From contig NZ_JALDUI010000004.1 of NCBI RefSeq assembly GCF_023115445.1, positions 59,282 to 123,281 on the forward strand: DNA of 64,000 nt, in the 5' to 3' direction. The notes beneath the pieces were generated by a model. It ran no database searches and was not told the origin of the DNA. It saw only the letters and a list, made by a program, of their open reading frames with translations. Positions 19,159 through 28,478 of this stretch are shown here, one piece after another. Each line of letters begins with the position of its first letter. Within the stretch, counting starts at the first letter, position 1. The position numbers and the translations under genes are program-made. Source of the DNA: Streptococcus sp. oral taxon 431. Lineage in GTDB: Bacteria; Bacillota; Bacilli; Lactobacillales; Streptococcaceae.

Positions 19159-19717
19159 AAAAGCTTAGTTTGGTCTCTAAAAATACAGGAAAACCAGTAC
19201 TTGTATCATCCATAAAATCATAAATCACTTCAAGCATTCGTCCTCCTTCTCTCTGATAGAGCTGTGCTTGGTTGGGTCCCTTATGGTAGAATTCTCCTGA
19301 AACCATGTAAAAAACACGATTTGGATCTTCAAGGTAGGCAAAAAGATTTCCTGTAAAAGGAACTTCCTTATCCCCATCCTTGTCGACCAGACTTGCAGCT
19401 AAGAGTTTCGTGATTCCTCTAAATTGTCCACTCTCATCTGTTTGACAGTAAAACTTGACTCTAGCTTCATAGTTAGGATTGACGATAATCTTTTCAGAGA
19501 GAATTCGATAAGTCCTTGACTGACTATCTGACAAGCCGATAGATAAGATAATTTTAGCCCTCTCAACTGATATCTGACCTTCCTGAGCATACTCAATCGC
19601 TAATTCTTCTCCGGTCAAACGACCACTGGGAAGAGGATGAGAAGTTGCTCCTATATTTGTAGGATTCATCACGAAGGTAAGGACTAGTAGTATTAAACAA
19701 AACACTCTTTTAATCAT
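19157..19717 (-). CDS. Predicted secreted protein of unknown function
   Basis: A 186-aa protein with a clear Sec signal peptide (MIKRVFCLILLVLTFVMNP, likely cut after ...NIGA) and no lipobox. The mature part has alternating polar strands with an AKIILSIG segment and an RVKFYCQTDESGQ stretch; I recognise no family. The ATG at 19717 is preceded by AAAGGAG at good spacing. It is monocistronic, divergent from lysC and convergent on nothing, with its own terminator. It occupies the place between fabM and lysC seen in related genomes. Confidence 0.7.
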   Translation of the reverse strand: MIKRVFCLILLVLTFVMNPTNIGATSHPLPSGRLTGEELAIEYAQEGQISVERAKIILSIGLSDSQSRTYRILSEKIIVNPNYEARVKFYCQTDESGQFRGITKLLAASLVDKDGDKEVPFTGNLFAYLEDPNRVFYMVSGEFYHKGPNQAQLYQREGGRMLEVIYDFMDDTSTGFPVFLETKLSF

Positions 19718-19817
19718 CTTTCCCAACTCCTTTCATCAGAAGAGTCTTTCCCCCTACATCTTTATTATAAGCTTTCTTGATGAGACATTCAAACAATTAT
19801 ATAGGAAATTTTCCAGA

Positions 19818-19846
19818 TTGAAAAAAGCCCCTCTTTCTGCTATAAT
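19818..19846 (+). promoter_or_regulatory. lysC promoter
   Basis: TTGAAA (19818-19823), a 17-bp spacer and TATAAT (19841-19846), 29 bp before the lysC start. The leader is too short for a lysine riboswitch. Confidence 0.75.
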
Positions 19847-19875
19847 CGTATAAAATACTTACTTTAGGAGTTCTT

Positions 19876-21240
19876 ATGAAGGTTGTTAAATTTGGTGGAA
19901 GCTCGCTTGCCTCTGCTAGTCAATTAGAAAAAGTTTTAAATATTGTCAAAAGTGACCCAGAACGTCGTTTTGTGGTTGTATCTGCCCCTGGTAAACGTAA
20001 TTCTGAAGATACTAAGGTTACAGATGCCTTGATTAAATACTACCGCGACTATGTAGCTGGTAACGATATCAGTAAACGTCAAAACTGGATTATTGATCGT
20101 TATGCTGCCATGGTTAGCGAATTAGGTCTTAAACCAGCCGTTTTAGATAAAATTTCAAAAAGCATTCGCTCTCTAGCTACTCTTCCAATTGAAGATAATA
20201 AGTTTCTTTACGATACCTTCCTTGCTGCAGGGGAAAACAACAATGCCAAATTGATTGCAGCCTACTTTAACCAAAATGGCTTGGAGGCGCGTTATGTTCA
20301 TCCTAGAGAAGCTGGTATCGTCGTTACGAGCGAACCTGGAAATGCACGTATCATCCCATCAAGTTACGATAAAATCGAGGAATTGACAAATTCAACTGAA
20401 GTTCTTGTTATCCCTGGTTTCTTCGGTGTTACGAAAGAAGATCACATCTGTACCTTCTCACGTGGGGGTTCAGATATCACTGGTTCTATCATTGCTGCTG
20501 GTGTCAAGGCTGACCTCTATGAAAACTTTACGGATGTAGATGGAATCTTTGCAGCCCACCCTGGTATTATCCATAAGCCACACTCTATCCCTGAATTGAC
20601 CTACCGTGAAATGCGTGAATTGGCTTATGCAGGTTTCTCTGTCCTTCATGACGAAGCCCTTCTTCCTGCCTACCGTGGGAAAATTCCTCTTGTCATTAAA
20701 AATACCAACAATCCAGACCACCCAGGTACTCGCATTGTGCTACAACATAGCAGCGACAAATTCCCAGTTGTTGGAATCGCTGGTGATTCTGGCTTTGTCA
20801 GCATTAATATGTCTAAATATCTGATGAACCGCGAAATCGGTTTTGGTCGTAAAGTTCTTCAGATCCTTGAGGACCTTAATATTGGTTGGGAACACATGCC
20901 AACTGGTATCGATGACCTGTCTATCATCTTACGTTCACGAGAATTGACTCCGATCAAGGAAGAAGAAATCCTTCGTCAGTTAGTCCAAAAAGCAGAGGTA
21001 GACCACGCTGAAATCGAACACGACCTCTCTATCATTATGATTGTTGGGGAAAAAATGAAGCGTCATATCGGGGTAACTGCTACAGCCACTCGTGCCTTAT
21101 CTGAAAACAACATCAACATCCAAATGATGTCACAAGGTTCTAGTGAAGTTTCTATCATGTTTGTTGTCCATAAAGACCAAGAAAAAGCCGCTCTTAAATC
21201 TCTCTATCAAGCATTTTTCGGTGAAAATAAGGAAGACTAA
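19876..21240 (+). CDS. lysC: Aspartate kinase
   Basis: Aspartokinase (454 aa) phosphorylates aspartate, the first step toward lysine, threonine, methionine and diaminopimelate for peptidoglycan. The start KVVKFGGSSLA and the TFSRGGSDITGS segment of the amino-acid kinase domain are visible, followed by two C-terminal ACT domains (from about residue 305) typical of feedback-controlled enzymes. The DUF956 gene follows after 2 bp. Confidence 0.94.
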   Translation: MKVVKFGGSSLASASQLEKVLNIVKSDPERRFVVVSAPGKRNSEDTKVTDALIKYYRDYVAGNDISKRQNWIIDRYAAMVSELGLKPAVLDKISKSIRSLATLPIEDNKFLYDTFLAAGENNNAKLIAAYFNQNGLEARYVHPREAGIVVTSEPGNARIIPSSYDKIEELTNSTEVLVIPGFFGVTKEDHICTFSRGGSDITGSIIAAGVKADLYENFTDVDGIFAAHPGIIHKPHSIPELTYREMRELAYAGFSVLHDEALLPAYRGKIPLVIKNTNNPDHPGTRIVLQHSSDKFPVVGIAGDSGFVSINMSKYLMNREIGFGRKVLQILEDLNIGWEHMPTGIDDLSIILRSRELTPIKEEEILRQLVQKAEVDHAEIEHDLSIIMIVGEKMKRHIGVTATATRALSENNINIQMMSQGSSEVSIMFVVHKDQEKAALKSLYQAFFGENKED

Positions 21241-21242
21241 AT

Positions 21243-21614
21243 ATGGCACAATCCCTCAACAAGGTCGTCGACTTGCAAACAACTGGAACTTCCTATCTCT
21301 CCATTACAGGAAAGGTTGGAAAATTTCTGGTTGGAGATCATGCGCTAGAATTTTACGCAGATCGAAATGTCGAGGACTATATTCAAATTCCATGGTCCAG
21401 CATTAATCAAATCGGAGCCAATGTTTCAGGCCGCAAGGTTAGTCGTCATTTTGAAATCTTTACAGATCAAGGAAAATTTCTCTTCGCCTCAAAAGACTCT
21501 GGAAAAATTCTTAAAATAGCTCGTGAAAAACTGGGAAATGACAAGGTAGTCAAACTTCCTACCTTAGTTCAAATCATTGGTCGAAAAATTAAAAATCTAT
21601 TTGCAAAAAAATAG
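21243..21614 (+). CDS. DUF956 (ManO-type) family protein
   Basis: A 123-aa protein of the DUF956 family, often encoded next to mannose-class PTS genes and called ManO there. It has a PH-like pattern (GKFLVGDHALEFYADRNVEDYIQIPWSSI...) and a basic C-terminus ending KNLFAKK. Here it is coupled to lysC, 2 bp apart, and sits before serS, away from any PTS gene. The mannose-family PTS in this window is 4 kb away on the other strand. Function is unknown; regulation of mannose PTS has been proposed for relatives. Confidence 0.8.
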   Translation: MAQSLNKVVDLQTTGTSYLSITGKVGKFLVGDHALEFYADRNVEDYIQIPWSSINQIGANVSGRKVSRHFEIFTDQGKFLFASKDSGKILKIAREKLGNDKVVKLPTLVQIIGRKIKNLFAKK

Positions 21615-21629
21615 AAAGTTTAGTATAAT
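21601..21629 (+). promoter_or_regulatory. serS promoter
   Basis: TTGCAA at 21601-21606, a 17-bp spacer and TATAAT at 21624-21629. The -35 overlaps the last codons of the DUF956 gene. Confidence 0.8.
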
Positions 21630-21635
21630 CATAGA

Positions 21636-21812
21636 AACGGATAAGTAGGTTACTTCCTTCTTTCAGAAAGTCTGCGGGTGCTGCGAGCAGATAGAAGATT
21701 TAATTGAAATTCTACCGTTAGTAACAATTACATACACAATCAAGTGCACACCTGTGAAGTTGGATGGAACCGTGGCCCTGCCACTCCAACGCTTTGTCAG
21801 GTGTGCTTTTTT
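21636..21812 (+). promoter_or_regulatory. T-box riboswitch (tRNA-Ser) of serS
   Basis: Stem I is closed by AACGG (21636-21640) with CCGTT (21715-21719). AGTAGG follows, and a TCT serine codon at 21711-21713, followed by A, occupies the specifier position. The T-box core TGGAACCGTGG lies at 21765-21775. A terminator stem, GCACACCTG (21746-21754) with CAGGTGTGC (21798-21806), ends in TTTTTT. Uncharged tRNA-Ser should stabilise the antiterminator and allow serS expression. Confidence 0.93.
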
Positions 21813-21827
21813 CATAAAGGAGTTTAT

Positions 21828-23102
21828 ATGTTAGATATCAAACGTATTCGTACAGACTTTGATGCTGTCGCAGAAAAACTAGCTACACGTGGTGTAGATG
21901 CTGCTATCTTGAACGAGATGAAAGAAATCGATGCCAAACGACGTGACATCTTGGTCAAGGTTGAAACTTTAAAAGCAGAACGTAACACAGTTTCTGCTGA
22001 GATTGCCCAAGCTAAACGTAACAAGGAAAATGCAGACGACAAGATTGCAGCTATGCAAACCCTCTCTGCCGAGGTAAAAGCTCTTGATGCAGAATTGGCT
22101 GAAATCGATGCTAAATTGACAGAATTTACCACAACACTTCCAAATATCCCAGCTGATAGCGTGCCTATCGGTGCAGACGAAGACGATAACGTAGAAGTTC
22201 GCCGTTGGGGAACTCCTCGCGAGTTCGACTTTGAACCAAAAGCTCACTGGGATCTAGGTGAAGATCTTGGTATTCTTGACTGGGAACGTGGTGGAAAAGT
22301 AACTGGTGCCCGCTTCCTCTTCTATAAAGGCCTTGGAGCTCGTTTGGAACGTGCTATTTACAACTTTATGTTGGATGAACATGGAAAAGAAGGCTACACT
22401 GAAGTCATCACACCTTACATGGTTAACCATGATTCTATGTTCGGTACTGGTCAATATCCAAAATTCAAAGAAGATACATTTGAATTGAAAGATACTAACT
22501 ACGTCCTCATTCCTACTGCTGAAGTCCCTCTGACCAACTACTACCGTGATGAAATTCTTGATGGGAAAGACTTGCCAATCTACTTTACTGCTATGAGCCC
22601 ATCTTTCCGTTCTGAAGCTGGTTCAGCTGGTCGTGATACTCGTGGTTTGATTCGTTTACACCAATTCCACAAGGTTGAAATGGTGAAATTTGCCAAACCT
22701 GAAGAGTCATACGAAGAACTAGAAAAGATGACGGCCAACGCTGAAAACATCCTTCAAAAACTCAACCTTCCATACCGTGTGGTAGCTCTCTCTACAGGAG
22801 ATATGGGCTTCTCAGCAGCAAAAACTTACGACTTGGAAGTGTGGATTCCTGCACAAAACACCTACCGCGAAATCTCAAGCTGTTCAAATACAGAAGATTT
22901 CCAAGCCCGTCGTGCGCAAATTCGTTACCGTGATGAAGCCGATGGTAAGGTTAAACTTCTCCACACCTTGAACGGTTCTGGACTTGCTGTTGGACGTACA
23001 GTGGCAGCAATTCTTGAAAACTATCAAAACGAAGATGGTTCTGTTACTATTCCTGAAGTACTTCGTCCATACATGGGTGGTGCTGAAGTCATTAAACCAT
23101 AA
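21828..23102 (+). CDS. serS: Seryl-tRNA synthetase
   Basis: SerRS (424 aa) charges tRNA-Ser. The N-terminal coiled-coil arm spans roughly residues 30-100, followed by class II motifs: motif 2 in [24 protein letters not shown] and motif 3 in [17 protein letters not shown]. The frame is open upstream through the T-box terminator, but the ATG at 21828 behind AAAGGAG gives the family start [11 protein letters not shown]. Confidence 0.97.
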   Translation: MLDIKRIRTDFDAVAEKLATRGVDAAILNEMKEIDAKRRDILVKVETLKAERNTVSAEIAQAKRNKENADDKIAAMQTLSAEVKALDAELAEIDAKLTEFTTTLPNIPADSVPIGADEDDNVEVRRWGTPREFDFEPKAHWDLGEDLGILDWERGGKVTGARFLFYKGLGARLERAIYNFMLDEHGKEGYTEVITPYMVNHDSMFGTGQYPKFKEDTFELKDTNYVLIPTAEVPLTNYYRDEILDGKDLPIYFTAMSPSFRSEAGSAGRDTRGLIRLHQFHKVEMVKFAKPEESYEELEKMTANAENILQKLNLPYRVVALSTGDMGFSAAKTYDLEVWIPAQNTYREISSCSNTEDFQARRAQIRYRDEADGKVKLLHTLNGSGLAVGRTVAAILENYQNEDGSVTIPEVLRPYMGGAEVIKP

Positions 23103-23115
23103 TAAAATAAACATA

Positions 23116-23142
23116 AAAAGAGGAAGTCGAGCTTCCTCTTTT
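23116..23142 (+). terminator. serS terminator
   Basis: A perfect 11-bp stem, AAAAGAGGAAG with CTTCCTCTTTT, around a 5-nt loop. Confidence 0.88.
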
Positions 23143-23158
23143 GCATTTCATGTAAAAA

Positions 23159-23190
23159 AACAGGTAGAAAATCTTTCATCTCTACCTGTT
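23159..23190 (-). terminator. groESL terminator
   Basis: On the minus strand a 10-bp stem, AACAGGTAGA with TCTACCTGTT, is followed by TTTTT. It faces the serS terminator. Confidence 0.88.
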
Positions 23191-23203
23191 ATTTTTATAT
23201 TCT

Positions 23204-24835
<1,632 letters not shown>

Positions 24836-24838
24836 CTA

Positions 24839-25123
24839 TTATTCTTCAACGATTGCTAAGATGTTAGCTTCACCCACGATGACATATTTTTCGTCACCAT
24901 CTTTGACCTCGATACCTGCATGAGCTTCGACTAAAACTTGATCTCCAACTTTTACACTTGGAGCGACTAGTTCACCACTCAAGGTGCGAACACCTTGTCC
25001 AGTAGCCACTACTGTAGCTGTTTTCGTTTCTTCTTGGGCTGATTTTGCGAGGACAAAGCCTCCGACTGTTTGTTCTTTCTCTTCAATTTTCAATACCACA
25101 CGGTCCCCTAATGGTTTCAACAT
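24839..25123 (-). CDS. groES: Co-chaperonin GroES
   Basis: GroES (94 aa) is the lid of the GroEL chamber. The start [12 protein letters not shown], the mobile loop near residues 17-30 ([16 protein letters not shown]) and the [15 protein letters not shown] segment are typical. It is the first gene of the operon and lies behind CIRCE. Confidence 0.97.
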   Translation of the reverse strand: MLKPLGDRVVLKIEEKEQTVGGFVLAKSAQEETKTATVVATGQGVRTLSGELVAPSVKVGDQVLVEAHAGIEVKDGDEKYVIVGEANILAIVEE

Positions 25124-25152
25124 CTGTTTTCCTCCATAACATAATCATATTG

Positions 25153-25179
25153 TTAGCACTCTTTACAAACGAGTGCTAA
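25153..25179. promoter_or_regulatory. CIRCE element (HrcA operator)
   Basis: A perfect 9-N9-9 inverted repeat, TTAGCACTC and GAGTGCTAA, 30 bp before groES. HrcA is expected to repress groESL here until heat shock. Confidence 0.97.
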
Positions 25180-25224
25180 ACCATAGTTCTATTGTATCAC
25201 TTAGTCAGAAATAGTCAAGAAAAA

Positions 25225-25249
25225 AACACCTCAAAATGAATGAGATGTT
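25225..25249 (-). terminator. Terminator of the lev cluster
   Basis: On the minus strand AACATCTCA pairs with TGAGGTGTT (one G-U pair) and is followed by a seven-base T run, just after levX. Confidence 0.82.
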
Positions 25250-25258
25250 CCTTAAAGA

Positions 25259-25552
25259 TCACTTTAGAATTATTAACTTTCGATTAAAATCATCGACGAC
25301 TTTTTGGAGATTGATCCGTCCTCGATAGATACCATATCCAAAAACCACCATTCCCAATATTCCAACCAAGGCAAGTAAAATTCCGAAAAGTAAGAGTGGG
25401 AGGAAGCTTTTATGAAAGAGATAAATCAAGACCATACCTACACTGGCAATGATAAAGAGTAAGCTAAACCAACGGCCAAGATTTTCAATCATGTGACGTT
25501 GATACTTAATTTCTGTTTCATATCCATTAACAAGTTCTTGTTTTGTAACCAT
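25259..25552 (-). CDS. levX: Small membrane protein at the end of the lev PTS operon (LevX-like)
   Basis: A 97-aa protein with two hydrophobic helices (about residues 26-46 and 51-73) and charged ends; no catalytic motif is visible. It is the last gene after the EIID gene, separated by a 13-bp-stem hairpin, and is followed by the cluster terminator. The S. mutans levDEFGX operon also ends in a small gene called levX, and the symbol is assigned by position only. Its function is not known. Confidence 0.6.
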   Translation of the reverse strand: MVTKQELVNGYETEIKYQRHMIENLGRWFSLLFIIASVGMVLIYLFHKSFLPLLLFGILLALVGILGMVVFGYGIYRGRINLQKVVDDFNRKLIILK

Positions 25553-25572
25553 GAGTATCCTCCTGACAAAAA

Positions 25573-25619
25573 TTGAGAATGAAGTGTAAGAGAAGGAGGT
25601 TAGTCTACTTCATTCTCAA
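25573..25619 (-). other. Intercistronic hairpin between levG and levX
   Basis: TTGAGAATGAAGT (25573-25585) is perfectly complementary to ACTTCATTCTCAA (25607-25619) across a 21-nt loop. There is no T tract on the minus strand, so mRNA processing or stabilisation is more likely than termination. Confidence 0.6.
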
Positions 25620-25654
25620 AATTCTCTACTAGTAAATATGTGCTTTTCTTGAGC

Positions 25655-26491
25655 TTAGTAATTAAGATGTGGGTCAAAGATACCTAGAGCAACACCGACC
25701 AAAGCGACAACAACTAGAAGCAACATAACTTTGTTTGGTGAAACTTTTTTCTTAGACATTAACCACCAGCAAATAGTGATGAAAGTTGCTGTCAAGAGAC
25801 CTGGATAAACACCATCAATCTTTTCTTGGATATTTAAGAAGACTTTTCCTTCAGAATTCTCGAATTGAAGAGCTGTTGTAACAGATACCCAAGTTGCTGC
25901 TACCGCACCGATAACCATACCGCCGACAACGCTGATTGCTTTACGAAGTGCTTGTCCTTTTGGTCCTACTAGGAATTCAACGGCTTTATCCCCTAATTGA
26001 TACCCTTTAAAGAAGGCAAAGCGCATACCAAAGTATACTAAGAGGTTCCATACGACGATGTAGAAGATAGCACCAGCGATGTTACCACCTTTAGAGAGAC
26101 CAAGGGCAATCCCCAAAAGAACTGGAATCAAGGTCCCAACGACCAAAGAGTCACCGATACCAGCGATTGGACCCATCAAACCGGCACGCATACCATTTAT
26201 GGTTTCACCATCCACTGCATCTCCGTTTGCGCGCGCTTCTTCCAAACCAGCTGTAATCCCTACAACGAGAGAGCCAAGTTGTGGTTCAGTATTGAAGAAG
26301 GCAGTATAGGTTTGCATAGCATCTTTTTGTTCTTCTTTTGTATCATACATTTCTTCTACGATTGGAAGCATAGAAGTCAAGTACCCAAAGGTTTGCATGT
26401 GTTCTTGAGAGAAACAAGTCAAATGACCATAATACCAATGATGAAATGCTTTTGCTAATGTTTTCTTTGAAATTTTCTTTCTATCAGCCAT
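25655..26491 (-). CDS. levG: Mannose-family PTS, membrane component IID
   Basis: EIID (278 aa) forms the sugar channel with EIIC. The family opening KKTLAKAFHHWYYGHLTCFSQEHMQTFGY and the GLMGPIAGIGDSLVVGTLIPVLLGIALGLS segment are clear. Hydrophobic helices fill the C-terminal half. The ATG at 26491 is chosen because GAGGAGG lies at correct spacing. It follows EIIC immediately. Confidence 0.9.
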   Translation of the reverse strand: MADRKKISKKTLAKAFHHWYYGHLTCFSQEHMQTFGYLTSMLPIVEEMYDTKEEQKDAMQTYTAFFNTEPQLGSLVVGITAGLEEARANGDAVDGETINGMRAGLMGPIAGIGDSLVVGTLIPVLLGIALGLSKGGNIAGAIFYIVVWNLLVYFGMRFAFFKGYQLGDKAVEFLVGPKGQALRKAISVVGGMVIGAVAATWVSVTTALQFENSEGKVFLNIQEKIDGVYPGLLTATFITICWWLMSKKKVSPNKVMLLLVVVALVGVALGIFDPHLNY

Positions 26492-26492
26492 T

Positions 26493-27335
26493 TTAAATAT
26501 CCTCCTCATCATCGTCTACGTAAACAACCCCAGCTGGAGCAGCTTTCATAGATTTGATTACTTCAAGTTCATAGTAGATTACTGCAAAGATCAATGAAAC
26601 AACTGCACTCGCTACCAAGTTCAATCCTAGAGATTTAGCCAAGGTAAATCCAACAAAGAATGGAATGAAGTCAGTTGCTTTTGTAACAATTTGTTTCAAC
26701 AAGATAGCAATACCGACACATGGGAGAAGGGCTCCAACTGTAAAGAGGGCTTTCATCCAGAAACCATCCATAGGAAGGTAAAGTTTCATCAAATCAACCA
26801 TGTTTTCACCATATTTGGTGATAATCATAGTTGGAAGGAAAGAGAAGAGGAAGTGAGAGATCCAAGGATAAACCCAGTCAACTGCGTAGAGTTTTTTGAA
26901 GTTTCCTTCTTCAACGGCTTTCCAACCAATGTGTTGCCAAAGCAAGTTCATTGTAGCTGTACCGTAGAAAAGAACAGTACCGATTGTCCCAACGGCTGCA
27001 CCGATTGGGGCTGCAGCTGCTGCAATTCCAGCTTCGTCTGTGATGTGATTTGCATGCACAAACAAGATAGCAAGAGGAACACCGATATAAGAGATTGCAC
27101 GAACATCAGCAGATACGGTTCCACCAGGTGTTACCAAGGCGATATAAACGACTTGAAGGGCAACCCCGACCATAATACCGGTTGTCACATCTCCAAGAAT
27201 TAAACCTGAGATCAACCCACCGATCAAGGGACGACCGAGTGTATAGTTCCCGATACTGGAACCTCCCATACCAGGCATTGAAGACAAGCTGGCGAAAACT
27301 GCAAGCAAGATTGCTTGAATCCATGAAATTGTCAT
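26493..27335 (-). CDS. levF: Mannose-family PTS, membrane component IIC
   Basis: EIIC (280 aa) is the polytopic substrate-binding component. The start TISWIQAILLAVFASLSSMPGMGGSSIG and LGDVTTGIMVGVALQVVYIALVTPGGTV are diagnostic of the mannose/fructose/sorbose (Man) PTS. The sequence ends with an acidic cytoplasmic tail DDDEEDI. It lies 56 bp after EIIB and 1 bp before EIID. Confidence 0.92.
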   Translation of the reverse strand: MTISWIQAILLAVFASLSSMPGMGGSSIGNYTLGRPLIGGLISGLILGDVTTGIMVGVALQVVYIALVTPGGTVSADVRAISYIGVPLAILFVHANHITDEAGIAAAAAPIGAAVGTIGTVLFYGTATMNLLWQHIGWKAVEEGNFKKLYAVDWVYPWISHFLFSFLPTMIITKYGENMVDLMKLYLPMDGFWMKALFTVGALLPCVGIAILLKQIVTKATDFIPFFVGFTLAKSLGLNLVASAVVSLIFAVIYYELEVIKSMKAAPAGVVYVDDDEEDI

Positions 27336-27391
27336 AACAAACGCTCCTTTTGTTTGTAAATTTATTTACCTAACTAATAAAACTGTTAGGT

Positions 27392-27886
27392 TTAAAAACC
27401 AAATTTAGATTTGAAATCATCCCAGTAACCAATTGAAACATCCGGCAACAATTGGAATTTCACCTTATATCCTGCTGCTTGAATAGCCTGAAAGGCTTCT
27501 GCTTCTTCCTGGGTGATGGATTGGTTATTGCCCAATTTCACTGCACCAGGTCTATCATTTGCAGGGCCAACGATGATTTCTCTGACATCACCTGGGACAA
27601 AACCTTGATCCACCAAAATTTCCTTCATATCGATTGGGTTTTTGGTAATCAAGAAGTACCGACTGTCAGATTCCGTTACTTTTGCTGACTTTTCTTTAAA
27701 GGCTTCTTTTGTCCATACAAAGGTTTTCTTGTCTGATGCGCCTTTGTAAGCTTGGATCAAAACCTTGTTTGATGCTGCTGCATCGTTTACGGCAATCAAA
27801 CCATCACATGGTTTTTCTTTTGCCCAGCGTGTGACTGTTTGACCGTGAATCATGCGGTCATCAATCCGTACAAATGTTACTACCAT
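27392..27886 (-). CDS. levE: Mannose-family PTS, component IIB
   Basis: EIIB (164 aa) passes phosphate from EIIA to the sugar. The phosphorylated histidine is His14 in RIDDRMIHGQTVTRW, the hallmark of the family. Length matches stand-alone IIB proteins, in contrast to fused IIAB forms such as ManL. It is 14 bp after EIIA. Confidence 0.92.
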   Translation of the reverse strand: MVVTFVRIDDRMIHGQTVTRWAKEKPCDGLIAVNDAAASNKVLIQAYKGASDKKTFVWTKEAFKEKSAKVTESDSRYFLITKNPIDMKEILVDQGFVPGDVREIIVGPANDRPGAVKLGNNQSITQEEAEAFQAIQAAGYKVKFQLLPDVSIGYWDDFKSKFGF

Positions 27887-27900
27887 AAGGTACCTCCCTA

Positions 27901-28338
27901 TTAAATATCGTCATCATCTTCTTCAGCACTAGTGGCTGAAACTTCAAAAGGTTGTAGTGCAGATTGTGCTTCTGATAAGATAGTTGCTGACAAATCGTCT
28001 CCATCCAACACATCCTTCATCACAACTGCTGTCAGGGCCATGGTCAGGTTCATCCCACCAAGGATCAAAGCTCCATCTAGCTTTCCAGCTTCTTCTAGGA
28101 CAGTAGCTGCCGTGGTTAATGGACTACCACCTACAATGTCTGCCAAGACCAGCACAGAATCATCTGCTGTCAATTCTGAAATGCTCTCTCTAAAATCAAC
28201 TGCAAAGTCATCGACCGATTTTCCTTCCTTAAGTCCAACTGCGATGACCTGATTCATCTTGTCACCAGCAAACATAGCTAGCGATGTTTTTAGTCCTTCT
28301 GCTAATCCACCATGACTGACTAAAATGAGATATTTCAT
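27901..28338 (-). CDS. levD: Mannose-family PTS, component IIA
   Basis: EIIA (145 aa) receives phosphate from HPr on His9 in YLILVSHGGLAEGL. The active-site loop VLADIVGGSPLTTAA is also typical. It ends in an acidic tail. It is the first gene of the PTS operon, directly downstream of the operator array at 28396. In the S. mutans levDEFGX operon, which takes up fructose and mannose, the order is the same; the sugar here is inferred. Confidence 0.9.
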   Translation of the reverse strand: MKYLILVSHGGLAEGLKTSLAMFAGDKMNQVIAVGLKEGKSVDDFAVDFRESISELTADDSVLVLADIVGGSPLTTAATVLEEAGKLDGALILGGMNLTMALTAVVMKDVLDGDDLSATILSEAQSALQPFEVSATSAEEDDDDI

Positions 28339-28365
28339 TTTTCTACACCTCCTTTATTTGACTCT

Positions 28366-28394
28366 ATTGTAGAACATTTGGAAGCGCTTTTACA
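28366..28394 (-). promoter_or_regulatory. levD promoter with overlapping cre-like site
   Basis: On the minus strand TGTAAA (28389-28394), a 17-bp spacer and TACAAT (28366-28371) form a promoter. The 16-bp TGTAAAAGCGCTTCCA at 28379-28394 overlaps the -35 and resembles a cre site with a symmetric GCGC core (two deviations from consensus). CcpA repression in glucose is predicted. Confidence 0.62.
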
Positions 28395-28395
28395 T

Positions 28396-28467
28396 TGTCA
28401 AATGTCACATGATAAACATGACATTTAGCAACAAAAAAATGACATCTGTCACTTGACACAATGTCAT
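28396..28467 (-). promoter_or_regulatory. Array of TGTCA/TGACA half-sites upstream of levD
   Basis: Seven TGTCA or TGACA pentamers lie in 72 bp: 28396, 28403, 28419, 28440, 28447, 28454 and 28462 (first bases). They form inverted repeats, such as AAATGTCA-N11-TGACATTT (28400-28426) and TGTCA-CT-TGACA (28447-28458). The array is immediately upstream of the -35, the expected place for an activator, and the candidate is the response regulator encoded just upstream. Confidence 0.7.
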
Positions 28468-28478
28468 CTTATTTTTCT

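Noticed and set aside
19727..19875. Lysine riboswitch upstream of lysC
   Set aside because: The leader after the TATAAT is under 30 nt, too short for an L-box.
21744..21827. In-frame extension of serS upstream of 21828
   Set aside because: It runs through the T-box antiterminator and terminator stems; the ATG at 21828 has a good ribosome site and the family start.
21833..21845. TATTCGTA competence-box-like octamer
   Set aside because: It lies within the serS coding sequence, with no gene placed to use it.
25080..25200. CtsR site in the groESL promoter
   Set aside because: No pair of GGTCAAA heptamers was visible; only CIRCE is supported.
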